DNA of 64,000 bases from assembly GCF_019430905.1 (NCBI RefSeq), contig NZ_JAHYCA010000005.1, positions 1 through 64,000 of the forward strand, given 5' to 3'. Of the stretch, positions 30,177 to 38,447 are shown in pieces. The first letter of the stretch is position 1, and each line of letters opens with the position of its first letter. The notes beneath the pieces were generated by a model, which saw nothing but the letters and a program-made list of their open reading frames with translations, had not been told where the DNA came from and searched no databases. A program made the translations under genes and the position numbers. The DNA is from Billgrantia antri. GTDB lineage: Bacteria > Pseudomonadota > Gammaproteobacteria > Pseudomonadales > Halomonadaceae.

Positions 30177-32486
30177 TCAATGGCGCGATTCTACCGCATG
30201 GCATCCGCCTTCGACACCGCCGCGGCGCCAGGGCATGGCACGCGTGCCCTGAGGCGAGGCGTGATCTCCATGGCCGAGCCAGAAAGTGACGGCGCCATCC
30301 AGGGCGGTGTTCCATTGGCAGCTACCGACCCGCCGAAAGCGCCGTACCACCTCATCGTGAGGATGACCGAAAGCGCTGTGGCGAGCAGCGCTGTAGATGA
30401 CATGCCGCGGTGAGAGCCGCTGTACCAGTTGCGGCCCCGAGCTGCCATGGCTGCCATGATGCCCGGCCACCAGCAGCGTGACCGGCCGCTCCACGTCGAG
30501 CAGGAACAGGCGCTCTATCTCGTGTCCGACATCCCCGGTGATCAGCAGCCGGTCATCGCCGGCCGTCACCTCCAGCACGCAGGAGCGGTCATTGTCGGAC
30601 AGATGCTCAGCCTCCTCGGGCGGCCACAGCACCCGATAGCCAATGCCGTCCCGTCGCCAGGCCTGTCCACGCAAGCAGGGCTCGGCGGGAACACCGAGCG
30701 ACTCGCCTGACGGCGCCAGCACCCTTCCCACGACATGTTGCTCGGCCAGCACGGCAACGCCGCCGGCATGATCGAGATCCCCGTGGCTGACCATCACCTC
30801 GTCGAAATACTGGCCCGCCGGCCACAGTGCACTCAGCGGAGCGAATCCCGAGGCGAAGCTGGGCCCGGTATCATAGAGCAGACGATAGTTGGCGCTGCGC
30901 AGCTCGATCAACTGGCCCTGACCGACATCCTGCACCCTGACCCGCAGGATCCCTGCGTCAAGAGTCGGGGGAGCGAGCCCCAGCATGGCCAGACCCAGTA
31001 ACAGCGTCGCTCCCAGCCTCAACGGCCCAACCAACCCAGGCAGCGCCCACAGCAACGCCATGAGGCCAAGCATCAAGGCCAGCGGCCCGACCTGCTCCGG
31101 CAAAGGCCACCACAACGGCAGGTACTGCACGGCCAACTCCAGCAGGCTTACCAGTAGCCGGGTCGCGTGTTCGAATAGCCACCAGCAGGCAAGACCGAGG
31201 TAGGGCACGGGCGCGAACAGCCAACCCAGCAGACCGAGCGGTACCAACACCGTGCTGACCAGCGGTACCGCCACGAGATTGACCAGAGGCGCCGCCGGCG
31301 CCAGCCGGGCAAACGCCAGCAGCACGGCAGCCGCCATCAACGGTGCCAGCAACAGTTGGGTGCGTACCAGCCCCCAACTCCAGCCGGCAAGCCCCCGCGG
31401 CCGCGAACGTCCCTGCCAGATCAGGATCAGCAGTCCTACGGCCAGGAACGACAACCACAGACCCGGACGCCACGCCGACAGCGGATCGATCAGCACGACC
31501 AGTCCCAGGGCCAGCCACCACGCCTGCCAGGGGCCTGGCGCGTGCCGCCCGCTGGCTACCCACAGCCCTATCAGGGTCATGATCATGGCGCGCATGGCCG
31601 GCGGCTGCAGGCCCGCCAGCCAGGCGTAGCCAATGGCGGCAACACCGGCCAGCCACCATGGCCAAACTGCCATACGCCAACGACTCGGCATGACCAGTCG
31701 GGCCAGAACGCGGGCGACGAGTAGAGTGAAGGTCGCCACCAGTCCCACATGCAGGCCTGAGATCACTACCAAATGGGTGGTGCCCGAAGCGTTGAGTAGA
31801 TCCCAGTCATCCAGGATGAGCCGTTCACCCGCTCCCAGGGTCAGGGCAGCCAGCCAGCGCTGGGCCTGCTGGGACAGTGCCGTCGCGCCAAGGTAATCGA
31901 AGCCTTGCTGGCGCAGCGATACCGGCGCCGTCGCCAGCCGCACGGCGGCGGGCTCACGACGTACGTAGCCGGTCGCCTGGATACCCTCGCGCCATAGCCA
32001 GGCACCGTAGTCAAAGGAGCCGGGGTTGGCGAAGCCCGCGGGAGGTCGCAACCGCACGGTCATGGCCCACGACTCCCCCGCCTCGATTTCGGGCGCCTCG
32101 AAGTAGCTCAGCCGCACCCGGCGCAGGGCGTCGCACGACAGTCTGGTGGGGTCCAACGGCTGGCACGACCCCACCCGCACCAGCAAGCGACTGAGCCGCC
32201 CCTCTTTCTCGACCGACTCGACGCGCCCTTCCAGAGCGAGGTCGGCACGCAGCAGCCCATCGGGCAGCACGGCACCTCTGGCCAGCAGTACCTGAGATGC
32301 CGCAAGGCCGATCACAACTGCCAGTGCAGCGGCCCGCCACTCGCCACGCGAGACCAACAGCAGCAGGCTCAGAAACCAAAACTCGACCAGTCCCGGCGGC
32401 GCCCAGCGCCCCAAGGCCACGCCGACCAGCGCCGCTACCGCCAGCGGCATCGCCATGCCCAGTTGCACTCCCTTGCTCCCCTTCAT
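30177..32486 (-). CDS. DNA internalization-related competence protein ComEC/Rec2
   Basis: Polytopic inner-membrane channel for single-stranded DNA uptake in natural transformation; about 769 residues. An N-terminal OB-like domain precedes the ComEC membrane core (LNASGTTHLVVISGLHVGL is the hallmark segment). The C-terminal metallo-beta-lactamase domain has VMVSHGDLDHAGG (HxDxDH metal site). ATG 32486 with GGAGG just upstream is chosen; the frame stays open to 32597. Presence of comEC does not prove competence, because it is conserved in many species never shown to transform. Confidence 0.92.
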   Translation of the reverse strand: MKGSKGVQLGMAMPLAVAALVGVALGRWAPPGLVEFWFLSLLLLVSRGEWRAAALAVVIGLAASQVLLARGAVLPDGLLRADLALEGRVESVEKEGRLSRLLVRVGSCQPLDPTRLSCDALRRVRLSYFEAPEIEAGESWAMTVRLRPPAGFANPGSFDYGAWLWREGIQATGYVRREPAAVRLATAPVSLRQQGFDYLGATALSQQAQRWLAALTLGAGERLILDDWDLLNASGTTHLVVISGLHVGLVATFTLLVARVLARLVMPSRWRMAVWPWWLAGVAAIGYAWLAGLQPPAMRAMIMTLIGLWVASGRHAPGPWQAWWLALGLVVLIDPLSAWRPGLWLSFLAVGLLILIWQGRSRPRGLAGWSWGLVRTQLLLAPLMAAAVLLAFARLAPAAPLVNLVAVPLVSTVLVPLGLLGWLFAPVPYLGLACWWLFEHATRLLVSLLELAVQYLPLWWPLPEQVGPLALMLGLMALLWALPGLVGPLRLGATLLLGLAMLGLAPPTLDAGILRVRVQDVGQGQLIELRSANYRLLYDTGPSFASGFAPLSALWPAGQYFDEVMVSHGDLDHAGGVAVLAEQHVVGRVLAPSGESLGVPAEPCLRGQAWRRDGIGYRVLWPPEEAEHLSDNDRSCVLEVTAGDDRLLITGDVGHEIERLFLLDVERPVTLLVAGHHGSHGSSGPQLVQRLSPRHVIYSAARHSAFGHPHDEVVRRFRRVGSCQWNTALDGAVTFWLGHGDHASPQGTRAMPWRRGGVEGGCHAVESRH

Positions 32487-32595
32487 CAGCCTCCGGCCAG
32501 CCTCGCCCCGTTGAGCGGCATTCCGCCCCCGGCATGGCAGCCCTCCTCCCAGACATGGATAATACCCGGGTCCCGAAGCAGCGAGCCAATCCGAC

Positions 32596-33135
32596 ATGCC
32601 GCGCCGATTCCTGCAGCGCTACATGCCCAATCCCGAAACGCTCAAACGCCAGCGCTCGCTGCGTTTCATGAGCCGCATGATCAGCGATGCCGGGCTTTGG
32701 GTACTCACCCGGCGCACCGTGGCCAATGCCTTTTCCATGGGGTTGTTCTGCGCCATGCTGCCGGTTCCCTGCCAAATGGCGGTGGCAGCGTTCGGCGCCT
32801 GGATACTGCGTTGCAACCTGCCGCTCTCGGTGGGCCTGGTATGGATCACCAATCCTCTGACCATGCCGCTGGTTTTCTACGGCAACTATCGGATCGGCGC
32901 CTGGCTGATGGACACGCCGGCACGCGAGGCACCCACCAGGATCTCGACGCGCTGGATCGCCGAGCGCACGGCCGATATCCTGCCTGCCCTGGCCTTGGGC
33001 TCGGTGGCAACGGCCATCGCATTGGCGCTACTGGCGAACCTGCTGGTACGCCTGGCTTGGCGATGGCACGTCTCGCGCAGCTGGAAGCAGCGCGCCAAGA
33101 AGCGACGCCTGCGGCGACGCGCATTGAACGAATGA
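32596..33135 (+). CDS. DUF2062 domain-containing membrane protein
   Basis: Protein of 179 residues matching the DUF2062 family. Hydrophobic segments lie at about residues 45-68 (ANAFSMGLFCAMLPVPCQMAVA), about 75-100 (containing the family WITNPLTMPLVFYGNYRIG) and about 130-152. The C-terminus is strongly basic (QRAKKRRLRRRALNE). Function is unknown. It is divergent from comEC and convergent with lolD. Confidence 0.85.
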   Translation: MPRRFLQRYMPNPETLKRQRSLRFMSRMISDAGLWVLTRRTVANAFSMGLFCAMLPVPCQMAVAAFGAWILRCNLPLSVGLVWITNPLTMPLVFYGNYRIGAWLMDTPAREAPTRISTRWIAERTADILPALALGSVATAIALALLANLLVRLAWRWHVSRSWKQRAKKRRLRRRALNE

Positions 33136-33153
33136 GCCCCTTGGCAGGGGCTC
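33134..33153. terminator. Hairpin between DUF2062 and lolD genes
   Basis: Perfect 8-bp stem GAGCCCCT / AGGGGCTC with loop TGGC, overlapping the DUF2062 stop codon. No T-run follows on either strand, so terminator activity is uncertain. Confidence 0.4.
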
Positions 33154-33167
33154 AATAGGCAACGGAC

Positions 33168-33902
33168 TCAGGCCTGCTCGGTGAGGCGCCCTCCATCCAG
33201 CCTCATTACCCGGTCCTGGTGAGCGGCAAGGGAGGCGTCGTGGGTTACCACGACGAAGGCGCAATCGGTGGTGCGGGCCAGTTCATCCATCAGTGCCAGG
33301 ATGCTGGCCGCGGTGGCCTGATCGAGATTGCCGGTCGGCTCGTCCATCAATACCAGGCTAGGGTCGGTCACCAGCGCCCGGGCAATGGCTACGCGTTGCC
33401 GCTCGCCACCCGAAAGCTCGCCCGGCTTGTGGTCGGCGCGGTGCTCTATGCCTACCTTGACCAGCAGCTCGCGCGCCCTGGCCTCGGCGACTTTCTTGCG
33501 CTGACCACGCACGATCAGCGGCAGCGCAGCATTCTCCAGCGCCGTGAACTCCGCCAACAGATGGTGAAACTGGTAAACGAAACCGATGTGGCGATTGCGG
33601 AATTTCCCCAGTGCCGCCTCGCCCAGATCGAGCAGCGATTCACCAGCGATACTCACCTCGCCATGCGTGGGGCGATCGAGCCCCCCCAGCAAGTTGAGCA
33701 GCGTCGTCTTGCCCGATCCCGAGCTGCCCACCACGGCGACCCGCTCCCCCGCACGCACCTCGAGCGAGAGGCCATCGAGCACGGTGACGTCTTGCGGTCC
33801 CTCGCGATAGATGCGGGTCAGGTCGCGGCAAGCCAGCATTATCTTGCCGCTGGCGGTACGCTGCACGGGGCTTGGCTGGTTTTCGAGAGCCGAATCACTC
33901 AT
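33168..33902 (-). CDS. lolD: Lipoprotein-releasing system ATP-binding protein LolD
   Basis: Cytosolic ATPase (244 residues) of the Lol ABC transporter that releases outer-membrane lipoproteins to LolA. Walker A GSSGSGKTT, signature LSGGERQRVAIARAL, Walker B LVLMDEPTGNLD. Its ATG lies inside the end of the permease gene (8-base overlap). MacB-type ATPases are similar, but the permease partner is Lol-type. Confidence 0.94.
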   Translation of the reverse strand: MSDSALENQPSPVQRTASGKIMLACRDLTRIYREGPQDVTVLDGLSLEVRAGERVAVVGSSGSGKTTLLNLLGGLDRPTHGEVSIAGESLLDLGEAALGKFRNRHIGFVYQFHHLLAEFTALENAALPLIVRGQRKKVAEARARELLVKVGIEHRADHKPGELSGGERQRVAIARALVTDPSLVLMDEPTGNLDQATAASILALMDELARTTDCAFVVVTHDASLAAHQDRVMRLDGGRLTEQA

Positions 33903-35139
33903 AGCGCAGCACCTCCGCAGGCTGCACGCGCGAGGCGCGCCAGGCGGGATAGAGGGTGGATAGGAAGGTCAGGCCGAAGGCGGCTGCGACGATGTCGCGC
34001 ACGTCGTCCCAGTGCAGTCGAGACGGTAGATCGCTGATGAAATAGACCCCGGCATCGAGGAATTGGATACCGAATACCGATTCGACCCAGCCGATCAGGT
34101 CCGAGACGGTCAGCGCCAGCAGAATGCCCAGGCCAACGCCGATAGCGATGCCGATGATGCCGATCGCCAGCCCCTGCACCACGAAGATGCCCATGATCGA
34201 GCGCGGCGTCGCGCCGATGGTACGCAGGATGGCAATGTCGGCATGCTTGTCGGTCACCACCATCACCAGGGTAGAAACGATGTTGAAGGCAGCCACGGCG
34301 ATGATCACCGTGAGCAGCAACGCAATCATGCGTTTCTCCATCTGGATCGCCTGGAACAGGTTGCCATGGGAATAGGTCCAGTCGAGCCCGCGATAGCCGC
34401 TGCCCAGCTGGTTGACGATGGCACGGGTCTCGGCACCGGCGGCAAACAGATCGTCGAGTTCCAGGCGCAGTCCGCCTACCGCGTCGCCCAGACGGGCCAG
34501 GGTCTGCATGTCCTCGATGTTGGCGTAGGCCAGGTTGGCATCGAGGTCGGCGCCCACGCTAAAGATGCCGCTCACCGTGAAGCGCTTGAGGCGTGGGAAT
34601 ACCCCGGCCGGGGTAATCGAGGCCTCAGGCACCAGCAGCGTGACCCGGTCTCCTACACCGACACCCAGGTGACGTGCCAGCAGCGAGCCCAGCACCACGT
34701 TCCACTCGCCCGGCTGCAGATCGTCGAGGCTACCCTGGCGCATATGGTTGCCGATGATCGAGACGCGATCCTCCCATTGGGGATGGATGCCATTTACCAT
34801 GGCTCCCTCGTTGCGCCCGGCCACCGAGAACATGCCCTGCTGCTCGACATAGGGAGCGGCGCCGATCACCCTCTCGCGCTGCATCAGCTGTTCCGCCAGC
34901 GCCTCCCACTCGACCAGGCCGCTGCGCGACTCGATCTTGGTGTGCGGCACCATGCCGAGGATGCGGGTGCGCAGCTCGTAATCGAAGCCGTTCATCACCG
35001 AGAGCACCAGGATCAGCACCGCGACGCCTAGCATCAGGCCCAGCATGGAGGTCATGGATATAAAGGAAATGAAGTGGTTGCGGCGCTTGGCGCGCACATA
35101 GCGCAACCCGATCAACAGTGGTAGGCGGTCGAGCATCAT
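33895..35139 (-). CDS. Lipoprotein-releasing ABC transporter permease (LolC/LolE/LolF family)
   Basis: Inner-membrane permease of 414 residues with one N-terminal helix, a large periplasmic MacB-like domain and three C-terminal helices. The N-terminus IGLRYVRAKRRNHFISFISM is diagnostic for the LolC/E family. Only one permease gene accompanies lolD, in contrast to enterobacterial lolC-lolD-lolE. It may therefore be a LolF-type subunit that forms a homodimer, unless a lolE lies elsewhere. AAGGA precedes the ATG. Confidence 0.92.
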   Translation of the reverse strand: MMLDRLPLLIGLRYVRAKRRNHFISFISMTSMLGLMLGVAVLILVLSVMNGFDYELRTRILGMVPHTKIESRSGLVEWEALAEQLMQRERVIGAAPYVEQQGMFSVAGRNEGAMVNGIHPQWEDRVSIIGNHMRQGSLDDLQPGEWNVVLGSLLARHLGVGVGDRVTLLVPEASITPAGVFPRLKRFTVSGIFSVGADLDANLAYANIEDMQTLARLGDAVGGLRLELDDLFAAGAETRAIVNQLGSGYRGLDWTYSHGNLFQAIQMEKRMIALLLTVIIAVAAFNIVSTLVMVVTDKHADIAILRTIGATPRSIMGIFVVQGLAIGIIGIAIGVGLGILLALTVSDLIGWVESVFGIQFLDAGVYFISDLPSRLHWDDVRDIVAAAFGLTFLSTLYPAWRASRVQPAEVLRYE

Positions 35140-35267
35140 CGCGTTCCTTGTCAGAGGGGGCCATGGTACGGTTTTTTGCGCCGCGCTGCATCGGGCGCGT
35201 GTGGATTGCCCAATGCTTGCAAGATTGTCGATGCGCGCCTACATTGCGCCGACTCGCTACCCGGCAA

Positions 35268-35279
35268 CGTCTTAAGACG
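35268..35279 (+). promoter_or_regulatory. 12-bp perfect palindrome upstream of aguA
   Basis: CGTCTTAAGACG reads the same on both strands and ends 20 bases before the aguA ATG, in the 160-bp divergent lolC-aguA spacer. The position suits a repressor operator for the agu operon. No regulator gene is adjacent, so this is inference. Confidence 0.4.
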
Positions 35280-35299
35280 CGACTAAAGAGGCTCCGCTC

Positions 35300-36361
35300 A
35301 TGGCCAACCGCCTGCTTCCCGAATGGCACCCTCAGGATGCCGTCCAGCTTACCTGGCCTAGCCCGGCCAGCGATTGGGCGCCTCTGCTCGAACGCATCGA
35401 GGCCACCATGGAAGCGCTGGCGGTCGCCATCGCACGCTACCAGAGCGTGCTGATCGCCGTACCCGACACCGCCACCCGGACCCACCTGGAACAGCGCTTC
35501 GCCCACCTGGGTGTCGAGGCCTCGCGCCTGCGGCTGGCGGTGGTCGATGCCGACGACACCTGGACCCGGGACCATGGCCCCATCGCCGTCGAGCGCGACG
35601 GCCGCCTCGTGCTGCTCGACTACATCTTCACCGGCTGGGGCGGCAAGTTCGAGGCCGGGCGCGACAACCGGTTGACTCGACGCCTGGCCGAAGCCGGCCT
35701 CTATGCCTGCCCCGTCGAGAGCCGTGACATTGTGCTCGAAGGCGGCGCCATCGACACCGACGGCGAGGGTACGCTGCTCACCACCGAAGCCTGCCTGCTC
35801 AACCCCAACCGCAATCCGCAGCTCGACCGTCAGGCGGTGGAAGCCCTGCTCATGGCCGATTTCGGCGTCGAGCGGGTGCTGTGGCTGGCCAACGGCCACC
35901 TGGAGGGCGACGATACCGACAGTCACGTGGATACCCTGGCGCGCTTCTGCGACCCGGCCACCATCGCCTACGTGCGCTGCGATGATGAAACCGACCCGCA
36001 TTACCCGGCCCTGGCCGCCATGGAAGCCGAGCTCAAGGCGTTTCGTCGCGCCAACGGCGAGCCCTATCGCCTGGTACCGCTACCCTGGCCACGGCCTTGC
36101 TTCGACCCGATGGATGGTCATCGACTGCCGGCCACCTACGCCAACTTCCTGATCGTGAACTCCGCGGTACTGGTGCCTGTCTATGGCGATGCCGCCGACA
36201 GCCGGGCGTTGTCCGCCCTGGCCGACGCCTTTCCCGGCCGCGACATCGTGCCGATCGATTGCCTGAGCGTGATTCGCCAGCACGGCAGCTTGCATTGTCT
36301 GACCATGCAGCTCCCCCGGGGCAGCCTGAACGCCGCTACACAGCAAGGAGAAACCCCATGA
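35300..36361 (+). CDS. aguA: Agmatine deiminase family protein
   Basis: Peptidyl-arginine-deiminase-type guanidino-modifying enzyme of 353 residues. Predicted to hydrolyse agmatine to N-carbamoylputrescine and ammonia. Motifs seen are DDTWTRDHGPIAV, GWGGKFEAGRDN, VLEGGAIDTDGEGTLLTTE, the His in ANGHLEGDDTDSHVDT and the catalytic Cys near the C-terminus in HGSLHCLTMQLP. It is coupled to aguB by an ATGA overlap, which supports agmatine as substrate. Sequence motifs around the Cys differ slightly from the usual GGGNIHC, so a related guanidine substrate is possible. Confidence 0.9.
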   Translation: MANRLLPEWHPQDAVQLTWPSPASDWAPLLERIEATMEALAVAIARYQSVLIAVPDTATRTHLEQRFAHLGVEASRLRLAVVDADDTWTRDHGPIAVERDGRLVLLDYIFTGWGGKFEAGRDNRLTRRLAEAGLYACPVESRDIVLEGGAIDTDGEGTLLTTEACLLNPNRNPQLDRQAVEALLMADFGVERVLWLANGHLEGDDTDSHVDTLARFCDPATIAYVRCDDETDPHYPALAAMEAELKAFRRANGEPYRLVPLPWPRPCFDPMDGHRLPATYANFLIVNSAVLVPVYGDAADSRALSALADAFPGRDIVPIDCLSVIRQHGSLHCLTMQLPRGSLNAATQQGETP

Positions 36362-37260
36362 CCCGCACCCTCAAGGTCGGCCTGGTCCAGCAACCCGCCT
36401 GGCCCGACAAGGAGCGCAGCCTGGCCGAGAGCGAGGCCGGCGTACGCGAGCTGGCCGCCGCCGGGGCCGAACTGGTGATGCTCCAGGAACTGCATGCCAC
36501 GCACTACTTCTGCCAGTACGAAGCCACCGAGCTGTTCGACCTGGCCGAGCCGCTGGACGGCCCCACCGGCCAACGGCTCGCCGCCCTGGCAGCCGAGCTC
36601 GGCATCGTGCTGGTGGGCTCGCTGTTCGAGCGCCGCGCCCCGGGCCTCTACCACAATACCGCTGTGGTCTATGACCGCGATCGCGGTCAGGTCGGGGTCT
36701 ATCGCAAGATGCATATTCCCGACGATCCGGGCTTCTACGAGAAGTTCTACTTCGCCCCGGGCGATCAGGACGACAGCCGCAAGCAGGGCTTCCAGCCCAT
36801 CGATACTTCGGTGGGCCGGCTGGGGCTGCTGGTGTGCTGGGATCAGTGGTATCCGGAAGCGGCGCGCCTGATGGCACTCGCCGGTGCCGAAGTACTGCTC
36901 TACCCTACCGCCATCGGTTGGAGTCCCGGCGACGATGACGGCGAGAAGTCGCGCCAGAAGGAGGCCTGGACACTGATCCAGCGCAGCCATGCGGTGGCCA
37001 ACGGACTGCCGGTAATCGTCGCCAACCGAGTCGGCCACGAACCGGATCACTCCGGCGTCGGCGACGGTATCGACTTCTGGGGCGGTAGCTTCGTCGCCGG
37101 CCCTCAGGGCGAGCTGCTGGCCCACGCCGGCACCGAGGCCGAACGCCTGCTGGTTACCCTGGACATGAGCCGCGGCGAGGACGTACGGCGCATCTGGCCC
37201 TACCTGCGCGATCGCCGTATCGACGCCTATGGTGACCTGACCCGGCGCTATAGGGATTGA
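36358..37260 (+). CDS. aguB: N-carbamoylputrescine amidase
   Basis: Nitrilase-superfamily amidase (300 residues) that converts N-carbamoylputrescine to putrescine, CO2 and ammonia. The catalytic Glu (MLQELHAT), Lys (YRKMHIPDDPGFYEKFYFAPGD) and Cys (LVCWDQWYPEAAR) are in place. ATG 36358 has AAGGAG upstream and overlaps the aguA TGA. With aguA it completes the agmatine route to putrescine. Confidence 0.94.
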   Translation: MTRTLKVGLVQQPAWPDKERSLAESEAGVRELAAAGAELVMLQELHATHYFCQYEATELFDLAEPLDGPTGQRLAALAAELGIVLVGSLFERRAPGLYHNTAVVYDRDRGQVGVYRKMHIPDDPGFYEKFYFAPGDQDDSRKQGFQPIDTSVGRLGLLVCWDQWYPEAARLMALAGAEVLLYPTAIGWSPGDDDGEKSRQKEAWTLIQRSHAVANGLPVIVANRVGHEPDHSGVGDGIDFWGGSFVAGPQGELLAHAGTEAERLLVTLDMSRGEDVRRIWPYLRDRRIDAYGDLTRRYRD

Positions 37261-37341
37261 GTATCCTGCCGTGCCCCCTCGAAGGCCTGTCGCCAGGACA
37301 GCTGCGGAGATAGGTCACAGAGGCTTTTCGGGTTGATAAAG

Positions 37342-37378
37342 AAAAACCCACCGCTGCGGAGGCATGCGGTGGGTTTTT
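37342..37378. terminator. Bidirectional terminator between aguB and the Nudix gene
   Basis: AAAAACCCACCGC (37342-37354) pairs perfectly with GCGGTGGGTTTTT (37366-37378) around an 11-base loop. T-runs flank the stem on both strands, fitting use by both convergent genes. Confidence 0.9.
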
Positions 37379-37394
37379 CCGTTTACAGCCGAGC

Positions 37395-38363
37395 TCAGGC
37401 GACCGGCGCTTTCCAGAAATCGCGGATCGAGGCGATGCCCTGGGCACCCACGGCGCGGGCGTGGTTGGCGTCGAAGCGGGTCATCCCGCCCAGCGCGAAC
37501 ACCGGCATGGCGGCACGTTCCACCAGCTGCTGGAAGTCATGCCAGCCCATCGGCGCCACCTCGGGATGCGATGGCGTGGTGCGCAGCGGCGACAACGTGA
37601 CGAAGTCACAGCCGATACGGGCCGCCTGGCCGAGCTGCTTGCGATCATGGGTCGAGGCCGCCAGCCATTTGTTCTCGGCAATGGGTCGCCGCTCCAGGTT
37701 CATCAGCCGCTCGCTGGTCAGGTGGATGCCGTCGGCATCGACCTTATCCAACAGCTCCGGCTCGGCGTTCAGCAACAGGCGCGCCCCATGCCGGCGGCAA
37801 AGCGCCAGGGCGCGCTCGGCACGCGCCAGGTAGGCGGCTTCATCAAGGGACTTGGCCCGCAACTGGACCAGGCGCACGCGATCTTCCACCAGCGCCCGCT
37901 CCAGGTGCGCATCGAACACCGCTTCGTCCTGCTCCTCGGCAGTGATCAGGTACTCGGTCGGCAGCATCACCGCCTGCAGGATCGGCAGGTTGGCCGCCGG
38001 AAACGGGTAGTTGACCAGCTCGTCCAGCGGCACCCAGCGCACCGCCTGTCCTTCGCGCCCGAATGGCTCGCCGCTGAACTCATGCACCTGCCAGACGTCG
38101 AGCAGGATGTGCTTGTCAGGATATTCGTGATGAACACGAATCAGCGGCTGCGCGCGCCGGATCTCCACCCCGAGCTCCTCGTGAAGCTCACGCTTGAGCC
38201 CCTCCAGCCCCGTCTCGTAGGGTGCCAGCTTGCCGCCCGGAAACTCCCACAGGCCGCCATGGTCGACGTTGGAGGGACGGCGGGCGATCAGCGCCTTCTG
38301 GCCATCACTGCTGATGATGGCGGCCGCCGCCACGTGCACCCTTCTTTTCACCATTACGTTCAT
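37395..38363 (-). CDS. Nudix hydrolase / thiamine-phosphate-synthase-like fusion
   Basis: Two-domain protein of 322 residues. The N-terminal MutT-like domain has the Nudix box in GGKLAPYETGLEGLKRELHE ELGV (residues about 43-66), typical of 8-oxo-dGTP pyrophosphatases. The C-terminal half resembles the TIM barrel of thiamine phosphate synthase ThiE (VRLVQLRAKSLDE, ADGIHLTSE, FALGGM), as in the well-known Pseudomonas-type fusions next to argJ. Whether the ThiE-like half is active is unknown. The AGGAG ribosome-binding site favours the first ATG; the in-frame ATG at 38354 is possible. Confidence 0.9.
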   Translation of the reverse strand: MNVMVKRRVHVAAAAIISSDGQKALIARRPSNVDHGGLWEFPGGKLAPYETGLEGLKRELHEELGVEIRRAQPLIRVHHEYPDKHILLDVWQVHEFSGEPFGREGQAVRWVPLDELVNYPFPAANLPILQAVMLPTEYLITAEEQDEAVFDAHLERALVEDRVRLVQLRAKSLDEAAYLARAERALALCRRHGARLLLNAEPELLDKVDADGIHLTSERLMNLERRPIAENKWLAASTHDRKQLGQAARIGCDFVTLSPLRTTPSHPEVAPMGWHDFQQLVERAAMPVFALGGMTRFDANHARAVGAQGIASIRDFWKAPVA

Positions 38364-38447
38364 TGACTCCTACCCGCTGGCCCCGCACCGTCACGAGCGG
38401 CACGGAGGTGATGTTCATGCGTCGCGGCCCTGTCCAACTGCGATGGC

